From Saccharibacillus brassicae (GTDB lineage: Bacteria; Bacillota; Bacilli; Paenibacillales; Paenibacillaceae): a stretch of 64,000 nt of DNA. Position 1 is the stretch's first letter; each line of letters starts with the position of its first letter. The DNA lies in contig NZ_CP041217.1 of NCBI RefSeq assembly GCF_006542275.1, forward strand, positions 2,093,501 to 2,157,500, written 5' to 3'. Below the pieces are notes generated by a model. That model was not told where the DNA came from, made no database searches, and saw only the letters and a program-made list of their open reading frames with translations. This document shows, piece after piece, positions 9,126 to 17,860 of this stretch. The position numbers and the translations under genes are program-made.

Positions 9126-11432
9126 ATGAGTTCTCGCAAAAATTTTCGCAGGCCCCGGCAGATTCCGTATGTTTTCCTAAGCTTTCTCGGATTGGTCGTT
9201 CTGGCGTTGGCCGCAGTGCTGATCTGGCATTCGGCCGGCTTCGGCGACGAAACGGCCGGCGGACCCGACTCCAAGCCGGCCGGTTCCGATCCGTCCGCTG
9301 TCGTGCCGCTTCCGGCTCCGCGCATCCCCGTGTTCGAACAAAACGGGATCAAGCGCACCGCTTCCGTCGTCGACGGGCAGCTCGCGACGTACGACGGCGA
9401 GCAGTGGCAGACTTCGTTCTGGCCCGGCATCAACTTCGGCGCCACGACGCCGGGACATTTCCCCGGCCAGGTGTCGCCGACCAAAGACGACTATTTGCGC
9501 TGGTTCCCGCAGATGCAGGCCATGAACATCAAAGCCGTCCGCATCTACACGATCCTGCCGCCGGACTTCTATGAAGCGCTGGCGGAATTCAACGCCGGCC
9601 AGGACAAGCCGCTCATGCTGATGCAGGGCATCTGGTCGCCGGAGGAAGATCTGATCGGCGCCGACTCGAACGGCCGCGACGCGTTCTCCAAGACGATCAC
9701 AAGCAGCTTCGAACAGGAGATTCGCGACGCGGCGGCCGTCGTGCACGGCCAGGCCGATATCCCGGCCCGAACCGGGCACGCGTCCGGTACGTACAAGGCC
9801 GACGTGTCGCCGTATCTGCTCGGCTGGATCGTCGGCACGGAATGGTATCCGTATGCCGTGCAGGCGACCAACGAAGCGCATGTCGGCATGAAACCTTACG
9901 CCGGCAAGTATTTCCGTGCCAAGGCCGAAGCTTCCCCGTTCGAGAGCTGGCTGGCGCAGATGCTTGACGTGCTGGCGGAAGAAGAGATGAAATACGGCTG
10001 GCAGCACCCGGTTTCTTTTACCAACTGGGTCACGACCGATCCACTCGATCATCCGAACGAGCCGCTGCCGCAGGAAGACCTCGTGCCCGTCGATCCGATG
10101 CATATCGAGCCGACGCAGGACTGGTCAGCCGGTTATTTCGCGTCGTACCACGTGTATCCGTATTATCCGGATTCGCTGCGCCGCGACCAGAAATATCTGG
10201 ATTACGTGAATGCCGCCGGGGAAAAAGACCCGTATGCCGGCTATCTGAACGAACTGCGCGCGCATCACACAGGCATCCCGCTGATCATCGCCGAATTCGG
10301 CATGCCGAGTTCGCGAGGCATTGCCCACTACGGCCTGCTCGGCCGAAGTCAGGGCATGCACCAGGAACAGCAGCAGGGCGAACTGAACGCGGGCATGCTC
10401 AAGCAGATCTATAACGAAGATTACGACGGGGCGCTGCTGTTCGAGTGGCAGGACGAATGGTTCAAGTTCACCTGGAACACGATCGAACTGGAAGCGCCCG
10501 GCGACCGCCGGGCCATGTGGCGCAACCGCCTGACCAACGAAGAACATTTCGGCGTGGTCGCGATCGAGCCGGAAGAAACGGCCGAAGACGCGATGACGAT
10601 CGACGGCCGAACCGACGACTGGGAAAAGCGCGGACTGGTCGCCGAAGACGTCGGGAACGGCGTAAAAATGGCGATGACCCACGACGCTTCGGATCTGTAC
10701 GTGCTGCTGCAAAAAGACGGCGGAGACTGGAATTTCGACGCCGACGAACTGACGCTTGGCTTCGATACGACGCCGGGCGGCAGCCGGAACGCGAAGCTTG
10801 CGCCGGGGATCCGCTTCGACGGCGGACAGGAATTCCTCGCCCGCTTCGCGGCCGGGCAGGGCGGACGGCTGTACGTGAACAGCGGCTACGACCAGTTCAG
10901 CTGGCTGTACGGCTACAAGCTGAAGTCGGTACCGTACAAAGCCGCCTACGCGAACGACGAAGCCGGCCTCTTCCTGCCGTGGAAGCTCGCGCTGAACCGG
11001 GAACTGTACCTGCCCCAGAGCAAAGTCGATACGCCGTTCGAAGCGTACGACGTGGGCAAGCTGCACTGGGGCACGAACGACCCGGAATCCGACAAGTTCA
11101 ACAACTTGTCGGATTGGTATCTCGAAGGTGACACGCTGGAGCTGCGCATCCCGTGGATGCTGCTCGGCTTCACCGATCCGAGCCGCCTGCAGGTATGGAA
11201 GTATCCGTACGGCACGGACAGCGTCACGCCGATCGACACGAACGGCATCTCGGTCTCGGCCGTGCTGTCGCAGGCGGGCTCTCCTTCGAAAGCAGCCCCG
11301 AAATCCCGCATGTACACATGGGATGCGTGGGATCTGCCGGCCTACCACGAACGGCCGAAGAAAAGCTTCGACATTCTCAAAGACGCTTTCTCCGAATACG
11401 ACGGACAGGTCGAAGGATCGACCCGCAACTAG
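9126..11432 (+). CDS. Membrane-anchored glycoside-hydrolase-like protein with C-terminal beta-sandwich domain
   Basis: 768 residues. One N-terminal membrane segment (~14-34) after a basic start gives an outside-facing anchored protein. Residues ~95-490 look like a clan GH-A TIM barrel: Glu239 in GTEWYP and Glu390 in IIAEFGMPSS are at plausible beta-4 and beta-7 catalytic positions, and QDEWFKFTWNT resembles a barrel end. Residues ~505-755 (MTIDGRTDDWEKRGL onward) resemble a CBM9/DOMON-like carbohydrate- or heme-binding sandwich. I cannot assign a GH family. The start has GAGGTGG upstream. It is a single gene between terminators. Likely surface polysaccharide processing, by inference. Confidence 0.65.
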   Translation: MSSRKNFRRPRQIPYVFLSFLGLVVLALAAVLIWHSAGFGDETAGGPDSKPAGSDPSAVVPLPAPRIPVFEQNGIKRTASVVDGQLATYDGEQWQTSFWPGINFGATTPGHFPGQVSPTKDDYLRWFPQMQAMNIKAVRIYTILPPDFYEALAEFNAGQDKPLMLMQGIWSPEEDLIGADSNGRDAFSKTITSSFEQEIRDAAAVVHGQADIPARTGHASGTYKADVSPYLLGWIVGTEWYPYAVQATNEAHVGMKPYAGKYFRAKAEASPFESWLAQMLDVLAEEEMKYGWQHPVSFTNWVTTDPLDHPNEPLPQEDLVPVDPMHIEPTQDWSAGYFASYHVYPYYPDSLRRDQKYLDYVNAAGEKDPYAGYLNELRAHHTGIPLIIAEFGMPSSRGIAHYGLLGRSQGMHQEQQQGELNAGMLKQIYNEDYDGALLFEWQDEWFKFTWNTIELEAPGDRRAMWRNRLTNEEHFGVVAIEPEETAEDAMTIDGRTDDWEKRGLVAEDVGNGVKMAMTHDASDLYVLLQKDGGDWNFDADELTLGFDTTPGGSRNAKLAPGIRFDGGQEFLARFAAGQGGRLYVNSGYDQFSWLYGYKLKSVPYKAAYANDEAGLFLPWKLALNRELYLPQSKVDTPFEAYDVGKLHWGTNDPESDKFNNLSDWYLEGDTLELRIPWMLLGFTDPSRLQVWKYPYGTDSVTPIDTNGISVSAVLSQAGSPSKAAPKSRMYTWDAWDLPAYHERPKKSFDILKDAFSEYDGQVEGSTRN

Positions 11433-11468
11433 AATCGGCGGTCGGGCCGCCGGACCGGCCACCGCAGC

Positions 11469-11505
11469 AAAAGACGACTCCGATGTTTGCCGGAGTCGTC
11501 TTTTT
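11469..11505. terminator. Bidirectional terminator between convergent genes
   Basis: GACGACTCCG (11473-11482) pairs with CGGAGTCGTC (11491-11500); TTTTT follows on the plus strand and TTTT on the minus strand. It serves the glycosidase-like gene and the convergent gntR gene. Confidence 0.9.
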
Positions 11506-11641
11506 GTCTTGCGGTTTTTTTACGTGCGGTTTTTGACGTGCGGTTTTTGACGTGTGCCTTCCCGTGCGGCTCCCCGGCGCCTGCGCGGTTCGCTCTGCCG
11601 GGGGTCTACCGGGCCGCCGGCGGAACCGGCCGCAGGCGCCT

Positions 11642-11682
11642 CCGGTTATAGCGGCTGCTCCGGTTATAGCGGCTGCTCCGGC
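11642..11682. repeat. 18-bp tandem duplication across the gntR stop codon
   Basis: CCGGTTATAGCGGCTGCT occurs twice in tandem; one copy supplies the last codons and stop (EQPL, TAA-type end) of gntR and the other repeats them just beyond the stop. Confidence 0.8.
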
Positions 11683-12356
11683 TCGCCGAGCGGCGGCAGC
11701 TTGAGGTAAGCGGCGAAATGTTCCCGCAAATAAGCCGCGTTGACGTCTTCGTGCAGATGGCGCTGCACGAGTTCGTCGATCCGCGCGGCATCGCGGTTGA
11801 CCACGCTGTCGAAGATCAGGCGATGCTCGCCGAGCAGCGTCTCCATCTTCGATCGTTCGAGCAGATGCAGCCGCCGGTACCGCGCGTAATGGACGTTGGC
11901 CTGCCGGATCAGGTCCCACAGCAATTCCCGGCCTTCCAGCGCGAACAGCGCCTGGTGAAAAGCGTCGTCCCAATGCAGGAAATCTTCGCGGTCCTGCCCG
12001 CTGCGGACGATCCGTTCCTGCCGCTCCAGGATGCCGCCGAGCTCCAGCACGCCGGCCGGCGGCAGCGGCCGGGTCCGGGAAGCGAGATTGCGCAGGATGT
12101 CCCGTTCGAGCGTGACGCGCAGATAGATGATTTGTTCGACCGATTCCAGGTCGATGTACGACACGAGATTGCCCCGCTTCGGGTAGACGTCGAGATACCC
12201 TTCGCGTTCGAGCTGCTTCAGCACGTCCCTCAGCGGCGTACGGGAGATGCGGAAGCGTTCCGACAAAGCGGTCTCGCCGAGCCGGCTGCCCGGCTTGAGC
12301 GCAAGCGTCAATATATCGTGCTTCAGCTGCCGCAAAATCTCCGCTTTAACGGTCAT
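11664..12356 (-). CDS. GntR-family transcriptional regulator (FadR/FCD subfamily)
   Basis: 230 residues. N-terminal winged helix (AEILRQLKHDILTLALKPGSRL, then ALSERFRISRTPLRDVLKQLEREGYLDV) followed by an alpha-helical FCD ligand domain with metal-type His positions (HWDDAFHQALF, HRLIFDSV, HLHEDV). These repressors usually bind sugar acids or organic acids. The ATG at 12356 is preferred because AGGGGG lies 9 nt upstream; an ATG two codons earlier is too close to that site. It is divergent from the alpha-glucuronidase unit, and TTGTATAC-type sites lie between them, so it probably represses that unit and itself in response to glucuronate-type ligands. Confidence 0.9.
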   Translation of the reverse strand: MTVKAEILRQLKHDILTLALKPGSRLGETALSERFRISRTPLRDVLKQLEREGYLDVYPKRGNLVSYIDLESVEQIIYLRVTLERDILRNLASRTRPLPPAGVLELGGILERQERIVRSGQDREDFLHWDDAFHQALFALEGRELLWDLIRQANVHYARYRRLHLLERSKMETLLGEHRLIFDSVVNRDAARIDELVQRHLHEDVNAAYLREHFAAYLKLPPLGEPEQPL

Positions 12357-12384
12357 GGCCATGCGCCCCCTTTGCTTGTTGTCG

Positions 12385-12396
12385 GTAGTATACAAC
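12385..12396. promoter_or_regulatory. Second GntR-type half-operator near the gntR start
   Basis: GTAGTATACAAC shares the TTGTATAC core (minus strand) with the perfect palindrome at 12462, and sits 29 nt upstream of the gntR ATG, consistent with autoregulation. Confidence 0.5.
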
Positions 12397-12423
12397 GTTT
12401 CCGCCGGAAGCGGAATGCACCGA

Positions 12424-12452
12424 TTGACAGTTTTAGGGAATGACCCTATGAT
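12424..12452 (+). promoter_or_regulatory. SigmaA promoter of the glucuronidase operon
   Basis: Consensus -35 TTGACA (12424-12429), 17-nt spacer, -10 TATGAT (12447-12452). The operator palindrome starts 10 nt after the -10. Confidence 0.88.
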
Positions 12453-12461
12453 GGGGATGTT

Positions 12462-12473
12462 CTTGTATACAAG
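12462..12473. promoter_or_regulatory. GntR-type operator, perfect 12-bp palindrome
   Basis: CTTGTATACAAG is fully palindromic and overlaps the predicted transcription start region of the glucuronidase operon, the position expected for a repressor site. Confidence 0.75.
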
Positions 12474-12516
12474 ATTTTCCCGGATCAAATCGGCTTCTGA
12501 CAGGGAGGAATATTTC

Positions 12517-12636
12517 ATGAAGACGGCAGGCAGATGCACCCGGGTCCAAGCGGCAAGCGCGTACGGTCCCGGCCGAAAAAGAGGCGGCGCGAACGGCTTG
12601 AACCCGGCCGGCGCCCGCGGGAGGAGAGAACGATGA
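12517..12636 (+). CDS. Possible 39-residue leader ORF translationally coupled to the GH67 gene
   Basis: The ATG at 12517 has a strong GGGAGG 8 nt upstream, better placed than many real genes here. The frame encodes a basic peptide (15 Arg/Lys/His-type residues) and ends in a TGA that overlaps the GH67 ATG as ATGA (12633-12636). No family is recognisable. It may be a leader peptide that couples translation, or an accident of a GC-rich leader. Confidence 0.4.
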   Translation: MKTAGRCTRVQAASAYGPGRKRGGANGLNPAGARGRRER

Positions 12637-14765
12637 GCAGATTGGAAACGTCGAGAGGTTACCGCGCCTGGCTGCCGGCCGGGCGCCGGACGGACGAACG
12701 CGTCATCGAAGCGTGGCGGCCGCTGCTCTCGCGCCTGTCCGCCCGGTTCGACCTGCGGCCGGAAGGGCCGGGCGCGACCGCCCTGCGCGAACTGACCGGC
12801 GGCCTAGCGGCTCTGGCCGGCATCGAGCCGGCGCTGACGATCAAGGCGGGCGCGCCGGCCATCGCGCTCGGCTCGCCCGAAGCGGCGCAGGCCGCCCTGG
12901 CGCAGATGGACGCGCAGGCTCTGGCGCCGGAAGGCTTCCGCCTGCGCTTCGGCACGGCGAACAGCCGCAAAGCCTCGCCCGCCGAAGCGGAAAGTTCCGG
13001 CGGCGCGGATGCCGCGGCCGAGCCGTACGCCGTGCTGCTGGGCGGCTCGGACGTCGGCCTGCTGCACGCGGTCTTCGCGTTCCTCCGGCTGTTCCAATTG
13101 TCGGAGGCAGGTCCTCCGGCGGAGCTGGACCGGACAGAAGCGCCGCGCAGCGCGCTGCGGATGATCGACCAATGGGACAATATGGACGGCAGCGTGGAGC
13201 GCGGGTATTCCGGCGGCTCGATCTTCTACCGAAACGGCCGGGTGCTGTCCGATTCGCCGCGTATCGCCGATTACGCCCGGCTGCTCGCTTCGGTCGGCCT
13301 TAACGCGATCTGCGTCAACAACGTCAACGTTCACCGCGAAGAAACGAAGCTGATCGCCGCCGATCGCCTGCCCGACGTCGCGCGGCTCGCGCAGATCTTC
13401 GGCGGCTTCGGTATCCGGCTGTTCCTGAGCGTCAACTATGCCGCGCCGATCGAACTCGGCGGGCTTCATACGGCCGATCCGCTCGACGAAGACGTCAAAG
13501 CCTGGTGGCGGCGCACGGCGGAAGAAATCTACGCGGCGATTCCGGACTTCGGCGGCTTCGTCGTCAAAGCCGATTCCGAGAACCGGCCGGGACCGTTCAG
13601 CTACGGGCGCGATCACGCCGACGGCGCGAACCTGCTGGCCGACGCGCTGGCCCCGTTCGGCGGACTCGTGCTGTGGCGCTGCTTCGTCTACGACTGCCAT
13701 CAGGACTGGCGCGACCGGTCGACAGACCGCGCGCGGGCCGCTTACGACCATTTCCGCCCGCTCGACGGACGCTTCCGCGCAAACGTCGTGCTCCAGATCA
13801 AGAACGGCCCGATGGACTTTCAGACGCGCGAGCCGGTCTCGCCCTTGTTCGGCGCAATGCCGCGTACCAATCAGATGATGGAATTCCAGATCGCGCAGGA
13901 ATATACGGGACAGCAGCGCGACGTCTGCTTCCTCGTCCCGCAGTGGAAACAGGCGCTCGACTTCGATACACGGCTGGCCGGACCGGGCAGCACGGTGAGC
14001 CGGATCGCCGCCGGCGAAGTCCACCGCTTCGCCTACAGCGGCGTCGTGGCCGTCTCCAATATCGGCGACGACGACAACTGGACCGGCCACCATTTGGCGC
14101 AGGCCAATCTGTACGGCTTCGGCCGCCTGGCATGGAACCCGGAAGCTTCCGCCGAAGAGATCGCCGCCGAGTGGAGCGCGCTGACGTTCGGAACGGGCAG
14201 CGCCGCGGCGACTTTCGTCCGGCGGCTGCTGCTGCAATCGTGGCCGGTGTACGAAAGCTACACCGCCCCGCTCGCCGTCGGCTGGATGGTACAGCCGCAC
14301 TATCATTACGCCGTCGACGTGGACGGCTACGAATATTCGAAATGGGGCACATACCATTTCGCCGACCGGAACGGCGTCGGCGTCGACCGGACGCTTGCGA
14401 CAGGCACAGGCTATACCGGGCAGTACGCCCCGGAGAACCGGGACCGCTACGAATCGCTCGCCGATTGTCCGGACGAGCTGCTGCTCTTTTTCCATCATGT
14501 CCCTTATACGCATCGGCTTCAATCCGGCAAAACGGTCATCCAGCATATTTACGACAGCCGATTCGAAGGCGCGGCCGCGGTCGAAGCGTGGATCGAAGAG
14601 TGGCGCGGGCTCGAAAACGAAGTCGATGCCGAACGTTTCGCGCATATCTCGGACCGTCTGCAGGGCCAGGCGGAGAACGCGCGCCAGTGGCGGGACGTCG
14701 TGAACACGTACTTCTACCGGAAATCGGGTATTGCCGACGAACAGGGACGCCTGATTTACGACTAA
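12633..14765 (+). CDS. aguA: Alpha-glucuronidase, GH67
   Basis: 710 residues, the expected size for GH67 enzymes, which cleave (4-O-methyl)glucuronic acid from the non-reducing end of xylo-oligosaccharides. Family hallmarks include [42 protein letters not shown], the [14 protein letters not shown] segment and the C-terminal [12 protein letters not shown]. No signal peptide is seen, so it acts in the cytoplasm on imported aldouronic acids. GGGAGGAGAG lies 4 nt before the ATG at 12633; longer in-frame starts are unsupported. It leads a GntR-controlled unit with the NIF3-like gene. No xylanase or ABC importer lies nearby. Confidence 0.93.
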   Translation: MSRLETSRGYRAWLPAGRRTDERVIEAWRPLLSRLSARFDLRPEGPGATALRELTGGLAALAGIEPALTIKAGAPAIALGSPEAAQAALAQMDAQALAPEGFRLRFGTANSRKASPAEAESSGGADAAAEPYAVLLGGSDVGLLHAVFAFLRLFQLSEAGPPAELDRTEAPRSALRMIDQWDNMDGSVERGYSGGSIFYRNGRVLSDSPRIADYARLLASVGLNAICVNNVNVHREETKLIAADRLPDVARLAQIFGGFGIRLFLSVNYAAPIELGGLHTADPLDEDVKAWWRRTAEEIYAAIPDFGGFVVKADSENRPGPFSYGRDHADGANLLADALAPFGGLVLWRCFVYDCHQDWRDRSTDRARAAYDHFRPLDGRFRANVVLQIKNGPMDFQTREPVSPLFGAMPRTNQMMEFQIAQEYTGQQRDVCFLVPQWKQALDFDTRLAGPGSTVSRIAAGEVHRFAYSGVVAVSNIGDDDNWTGHHLAQANLYGFGRLAWNPEASAEEIAAEWSALTFGTGSAAATFVRRLLLQSWPVYESYTAPLAVGWMVQPHYHYAVDVDGYEYSKWGTYHFADRNGVGVDRTLATGTGYTGQYAPENRDRYESLADCPDELLLFFHHVPYTHRLQSGKTVIQHIYDSRFEGAAAVEAWIEEWRGLENEVDAERFAHISDRLQGQAENARQWRDVVNTYFYRKSGIADEQGRLIYD

Positions 14766-14817
14766 GGCCCGCAGGGTCGCAGCCGTGTATTCCCTTTGAA
14801 CAGGAGGAGGTTCGTCC

Positions 14818-15639
14818 ATGCCGATTACGCCGATCATGCCGACCATCCCGACCGCGCGTGCGGTCATCAATGCTCTGCTCGCCCCGGCGTCCTCGATGCC
14901 GGAGCCGACCGTCGACCGGCTGCTGCACGGCCGGCCCGATCTGCCGGTGACCGGTATCGTCACCGCGTTCATGCCGACGCTGCGCGTGATCGGGCAGGCC
15001 CGGGAAGCCGGCGCCAATCTGGTGATCGCGCACGAAGGGTTGTTTTTCTCGCATCTCGAACGCGGCGCCGAAGCGGCGGAGAGCGAAGTCGCGCGGGCCA
15101 AGCGGCAGGCGGTCGAACGCTCCGGCGTCGCCGTCTACCGCTGTCATGACGCGCTGCACCGTTACGTGCCGGACGGCGTGACGGCGGCGCTGGCCGAAGC
15201 GCTGGGCTGGGCGCCCTACGTGCGCGAACACCGCCCGGAAGCGGCGCTCGCGGATCTTCCGCCGGCGGCGCTCGGCGAGATCGCGGCCGGGATCAAGCGC
15301 CGGCTCGGCCTGCCTGCGCTGCGCCTCGCCGGCGATCCCGCAGCGATGTGCTCGCGGGCCGTGCTGCTGGCCGGCTACCGCGGCGGAGGCGCGCTCGCGA
15401 TTCCGCTGCTGGAAGCGGAGCGGGCGGACCTGGTCGTGTACGGCGAAGGCCCGGAATGGGAAACGCCGGAATACGTGCGCGAAGCGAACCGGCTCGGACG
15501 TTCGTGCGGGCTGATCGCGCTCGGCCACGCCGAGAGCGAGGAACCGGGCATGGCCGCGCTTGCGGTCCGGCTGGCCGGGCTGTTCCCGCATATTCCGGTG
15601 CGGCATATCCGCGAAGAACCGGTGTTTCGCAGCGTGTAA
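14818..15639 (+). CDS. NIF3 / DUF34-family dinuclear-metal protein
   Basis: 273 residues. NIF3-type features are GIVTAFMPTLRVIGQAREAGANLVIAHEGLFF (residues ~46-77), His110-Asp111 (RCHDALHRY), and the C-terminal ALGHAESEEPGM, which together supply the His/Asp/Glu ligands of the dimetal site. The biochemical role of the family is unsettled. AGGAGGAGG lies 7 nt before the ATG, and the gene starts 52 bp after the alpha-glucuronidase stop, ahead of a strong terminator, so both are likely one transcript. Its presence in a sugar-acid unit is unusual and may indicate a metal-dependent hydrolase for a sugar derivative. Confidence 0.85.
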   Translation: MPITPIMPTIPTARAVINALLAPASSMPEPTVDRLLHGRPDLPVTGIVTAFMPTLRVIGQAREAGANLVIAHEGLFFSHLERGAEAAESEVARAKRQAVERSGVAVYRCHDALHRYVPDGVTAALAEALGWAPYVREHRPEAALADLPPAALGEIAAGIKRRLGLPALRLAGDPAAMCSRAVLLAGYRGGGALAIPLLEAERADLVVYGEGPEWETPEYVREANRLGRSCGLIALGHAESEEPGMAALAVRLAGLFPHIPVRHIREEPVFRSV

Positions 15640-15752
15640 CGCGCCGAAAAAAAGTATCCTGCCGCCGGCCGGCGTCTTATCCGCTTGGCCGCTTGGCCCC
15701 TTAGCCGTTTGGCCGTTTGGCGGCAGCCCGGCCTGTAAACACGAACGCCAAA

Positions 15753-15813
15753 CAGGCTCCGAAATCGCCCGACCCTCCGCTGCGGGAGCGTCGGGCGATT
15801 TTTTCGGAGCCTG
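15753..15813. terminator. Long-stem terminator between convergent units
   Basis: Outer arms CAGGCTCCGAAA/TTTTTCGGAGCCTG enclose a stem TCGCCCGAC/GTCGGGCGA with six T on the plus strand. It ends the glucuronidase unit and faces the anti-sigma gene. Confidence 0.88.
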
Positions 15814-15882
15814 ATTTGTATGCGTGCCTTCGGTGCCTTAGCGGATTTCGGCTCTGCCGGGGCTGCGTCAGCTGTTACTGCG

Positions 15883-17202
15883 TCAACGGTACGACTTGTA
15901 CGGATCAAGTTGGGCCGTATCCAGTGCGCTGTCGCCGAGACGCACGATCGCCCCTTTCATCCACGGCTCGTTTTGCAGCTTCGCCAGTTCTTCGCTGCGG
16001 CCTGTCACGACGACGCCGTAGACTTTCGATCCGTTCGCCTCGACTTCCGCCGCGGCCGAAGCAAAATCGACCGGGCTGACCGACGCCGCGACTTCCGGGC
16101 TCTGGGCGACGCGTCGCAGCGCTTCGACCAGCCCGCTTTTCCAGGACAGCGCTCCATGCTTGAGGTATTCCCCGTTCGTCTCGCTGCGGACCGGAATGTA
16201 GCTCGCCCCCATGCCTCCGTTTGCGCCGACCGGATTGTGCACGTAGAGATTCAGGTAATCTTCCGGCTGCGCCGGCTTGGCGTTCCCCTGCGCGTCTATC
16301 ACCGTGTAACTGTCCATGCCGGCCCATTCCTGTCCGCTGCGCGCGGCGAACCAGCGAGGGGCAACCCGAAGCCCCCAAAACTTCCGGTCCAGCTCTTGCT
16401 GCCCGTATTCGCGGTCCAGCGACACGTACAGCTCCGACACTGTCAGCTTGGGCAGGTCGGACAACGTCTGCCAGACGCCGGCGTTCCGGGCTTCTTCCTG
16501 CTTGCGGTCGCTGCCGCCGGGCAGCCATAGCCGCCCTTCGTCCGCTGTGGCAAACCGCTTCGAATACAGATCAGACGCGCCGTTCAAGCTTGTGATGCGC
16601 GTATCCCGGATTCGGCCGAACCGGTAGTCCTGACGGATTTCTTTTTCCGATACCCCTTCGCTCCCCCATACATGCTGCACCCTGCCGGAGATCGTCAGAT
16701 CGAACAAGAGACCCGGATCTCCGCCATTTGGCATCAGATAGCGGTTCGGCATCGTCGTCTCCACGATCAGGCCGAGCGCCTGTTCGTTCACTTCGCGCAG
16801 CGCCTGGGCCGTAGGTCCGACTTCTCTCTGCGTATAGTAGTAATGCGTGAACAGCCCCGAACCTCCGAAGACGAGGCCGAGCACGACCAGCGTCACAAGC
16901 GCCGTGATGCCTCTGGATTTCCATTTGGCGCGCCGGATGATCCGCCGTTCCTTTTTCCGCCGCAGCCGCCCGTTTTCGCCGAAGCCGCTTTTGGGCCCAT
17001 TCTCCGTGCCCCGGCTTCCGCTTCCGTCTTCTTCTGCACGATCCGCCCGGCGGTCCGGCTCGCTGTCGTCTTCCATCAGCTCGTCCAGATACGCCTGATA
17101 AGCTTCCAGCTTCTCAAGCTCCGCTTCCAGTTCCGCCCGCTCTTCGCCGGGCAGCGTTCCGTTCTGATAAGCCTGCAATTTGCGTTTGAACGATTCAGTC
17201 AC
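15883..17202 (-). CDS. Membrane anti-sigma factor with sigma-factor-regulator domains
   Basis: 439 residues. A cytoplasmic, acidic N-terminus (~1-95) precedes one membrane segment (~97-118) and an extracellular domain of about 320 residues. The layout and sequence (SGLFTHYYYTQREV; HVWGSEGVSEKEIRQDYRFG) fit Sigma_reg_N/Sigma_reg_C proteins that hold ECF sigma factors inactive at the membrane. Its start overlaps the sigma gene stop by 8 nt, so the two are translationally coupled. The signal it senses is unknown; cell-envelope stress is likely by family. Confidence 0.88.
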   Translation of the reverse strand: MTESFKRKLQAYQNGTLPGEERAELEAELEKLEAYQAYLDELMEDDSEPDRRADRAEEDGSGSRGTENGPKSGFGENGRLRRKKERRIIRRAKWKSRGITALVTLVVLGLVFGGSGLFTHYYYTQREVGPTAQALREVNEQALGLIVETTMPNRYLMPNGGDPGLLFDLTISGRVQHVWGSEGVSEKEIRQDYRFGRIRDTRITSLNGASDLYSKRFATADEGRLWLPGGSDRKQEEARNAGVWQTLSDLPKLTVSELYVSLDREYGQQELDRKFWGLRVAPRWFAARSGQEWAGMDSYTVIDAQGNAKPAQPEDYLNLYVHNPVGANGGMGASYIPVRSETNGEYLKHGALSWKSGLVEALRRVAQSPEVAASVSPVDFASAAAEVEANGSKVYGVVVTGRSEELAKLQNEPWMKGAIVRLGDSALDTAQLDPYKSYR

Positions 17203-17695
17203 GCCGCATTCTCCCTTCGGTATAAGCTCTCAATTTTTGCCGGGCGCGAAACAGGGTGGACTTGTACAGAGACAGCCCGATGCCCATAATCTCCGCCGCA
17301 TCGGCATAAGAAAATTCGTAATGATGGTACAGCAGAAAAGCTTGCCTCTGCGCATTCGGCAGTTCGCTTAGCCGTTCGAGCGCTTCTTCGCCCGCCTCTT
17401 TGCCGAGCAGGAGGGATTCCGGCGTCTCCGCATCGCGCAGCCGTTCGAAAAACTCCGCTTCGCGTATGTCCGTTTTCCGGGCGCGGCGGGTTCGGTCGAT
17501 AAACGCGTTATGCGCCACCCGGAACAGCCAGCGCTTGACTTTTTCCCCGTCGCCGAGACTTTCGATATGCAGATAAGCCCGGGTAAAGGTCTCCTGCGTC
17601 AAGTCTTCCGCCGTATGATGGTCCCTGCTGAGAAACAGCAGATAGCGATAGACGTCCTGCATATAATGGCGGTACAGCTCATCGAGCGATCGGAT
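17195..17695 (-). CDS. ECF sigma factor (SigM-like), apparent ATC start codon
   Basis: 166 residues if started at the ATC at 17695. Region 2 is seen in DVYRYLLFLSRDHHTAEDLTQETFTRAY and region 4 in YADAAEIMGIGLSLYKSTLFRARQKL. Starting at the first ATG (17662) would remove the conserved first helix DELYRHYMQDVYRYL, and that ATG has no ribosome site. Upstream in the same frame there is no ATG, GTG or TTG before a stop, but AGGGGGGAG sits 4 nt before an ATC codon that gives IRSLDELYRHY. It is the first gene of a sigma/anti-sigma pair and is preceded by an ECF-type promoter, suggesting autoregulation. Confidence 0.85.
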   Translation of the reverse strand: MRSLDELYRHYMQDVYRYLLFLSRDHHTAEDLTQETFTRAYLHIESLGDGEKVKRWLFRVAHNAFIDRTRRARKTDIREAEFFERLRDAETPESLLLGKEAGEEALERLSELPNAQRQAFLLYHHYEFSYADAAEIMGIGLSLYKSTLFRARQKLRAYTEGRMRRD

Positions 17696-17724
17696 CGTTC
17701 TCCCCCCTTTCGGAACACTCTAAC

Positions 17725-17750
17725 CACGTTCGAATCCTGCAAAAGTTACA
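17725..17750 (-). promoter_or_regulatory. ECF-type autoregulatory promoter of the sigma operon
   Basis: On the minus strand TGTAAC (17750-17745), 16 nt, CGTG (17728-17725), close to the SigM/SigW-type TGAAAC-N16-CGTM pattern, placed about 30 nt before the ATC start. Confidence 0.55.
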
Positions 17751-17756
17751 CGTACG

Positions 17757-17807
17757 CAAAAAAACTTCCGGCCCGCGTTCCCCGAAGGAAACAAAGGCCG
17801 GAAGTTT
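17757..17807 (-). terminator. Terminator of the HELGH protein gene
   Basis: AAACTTCCGGCC and GGCCGGAAGTTT form a 12-bp stem with a 22-nt loop; seven T follow on the minus strand. Confidence 0.88.
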
Positions 17808-17860
17808 CAGGCGAAAAATGGGGCAAAACGTCTCAAGCAAAAAGAAAAACGCGGAATCGT

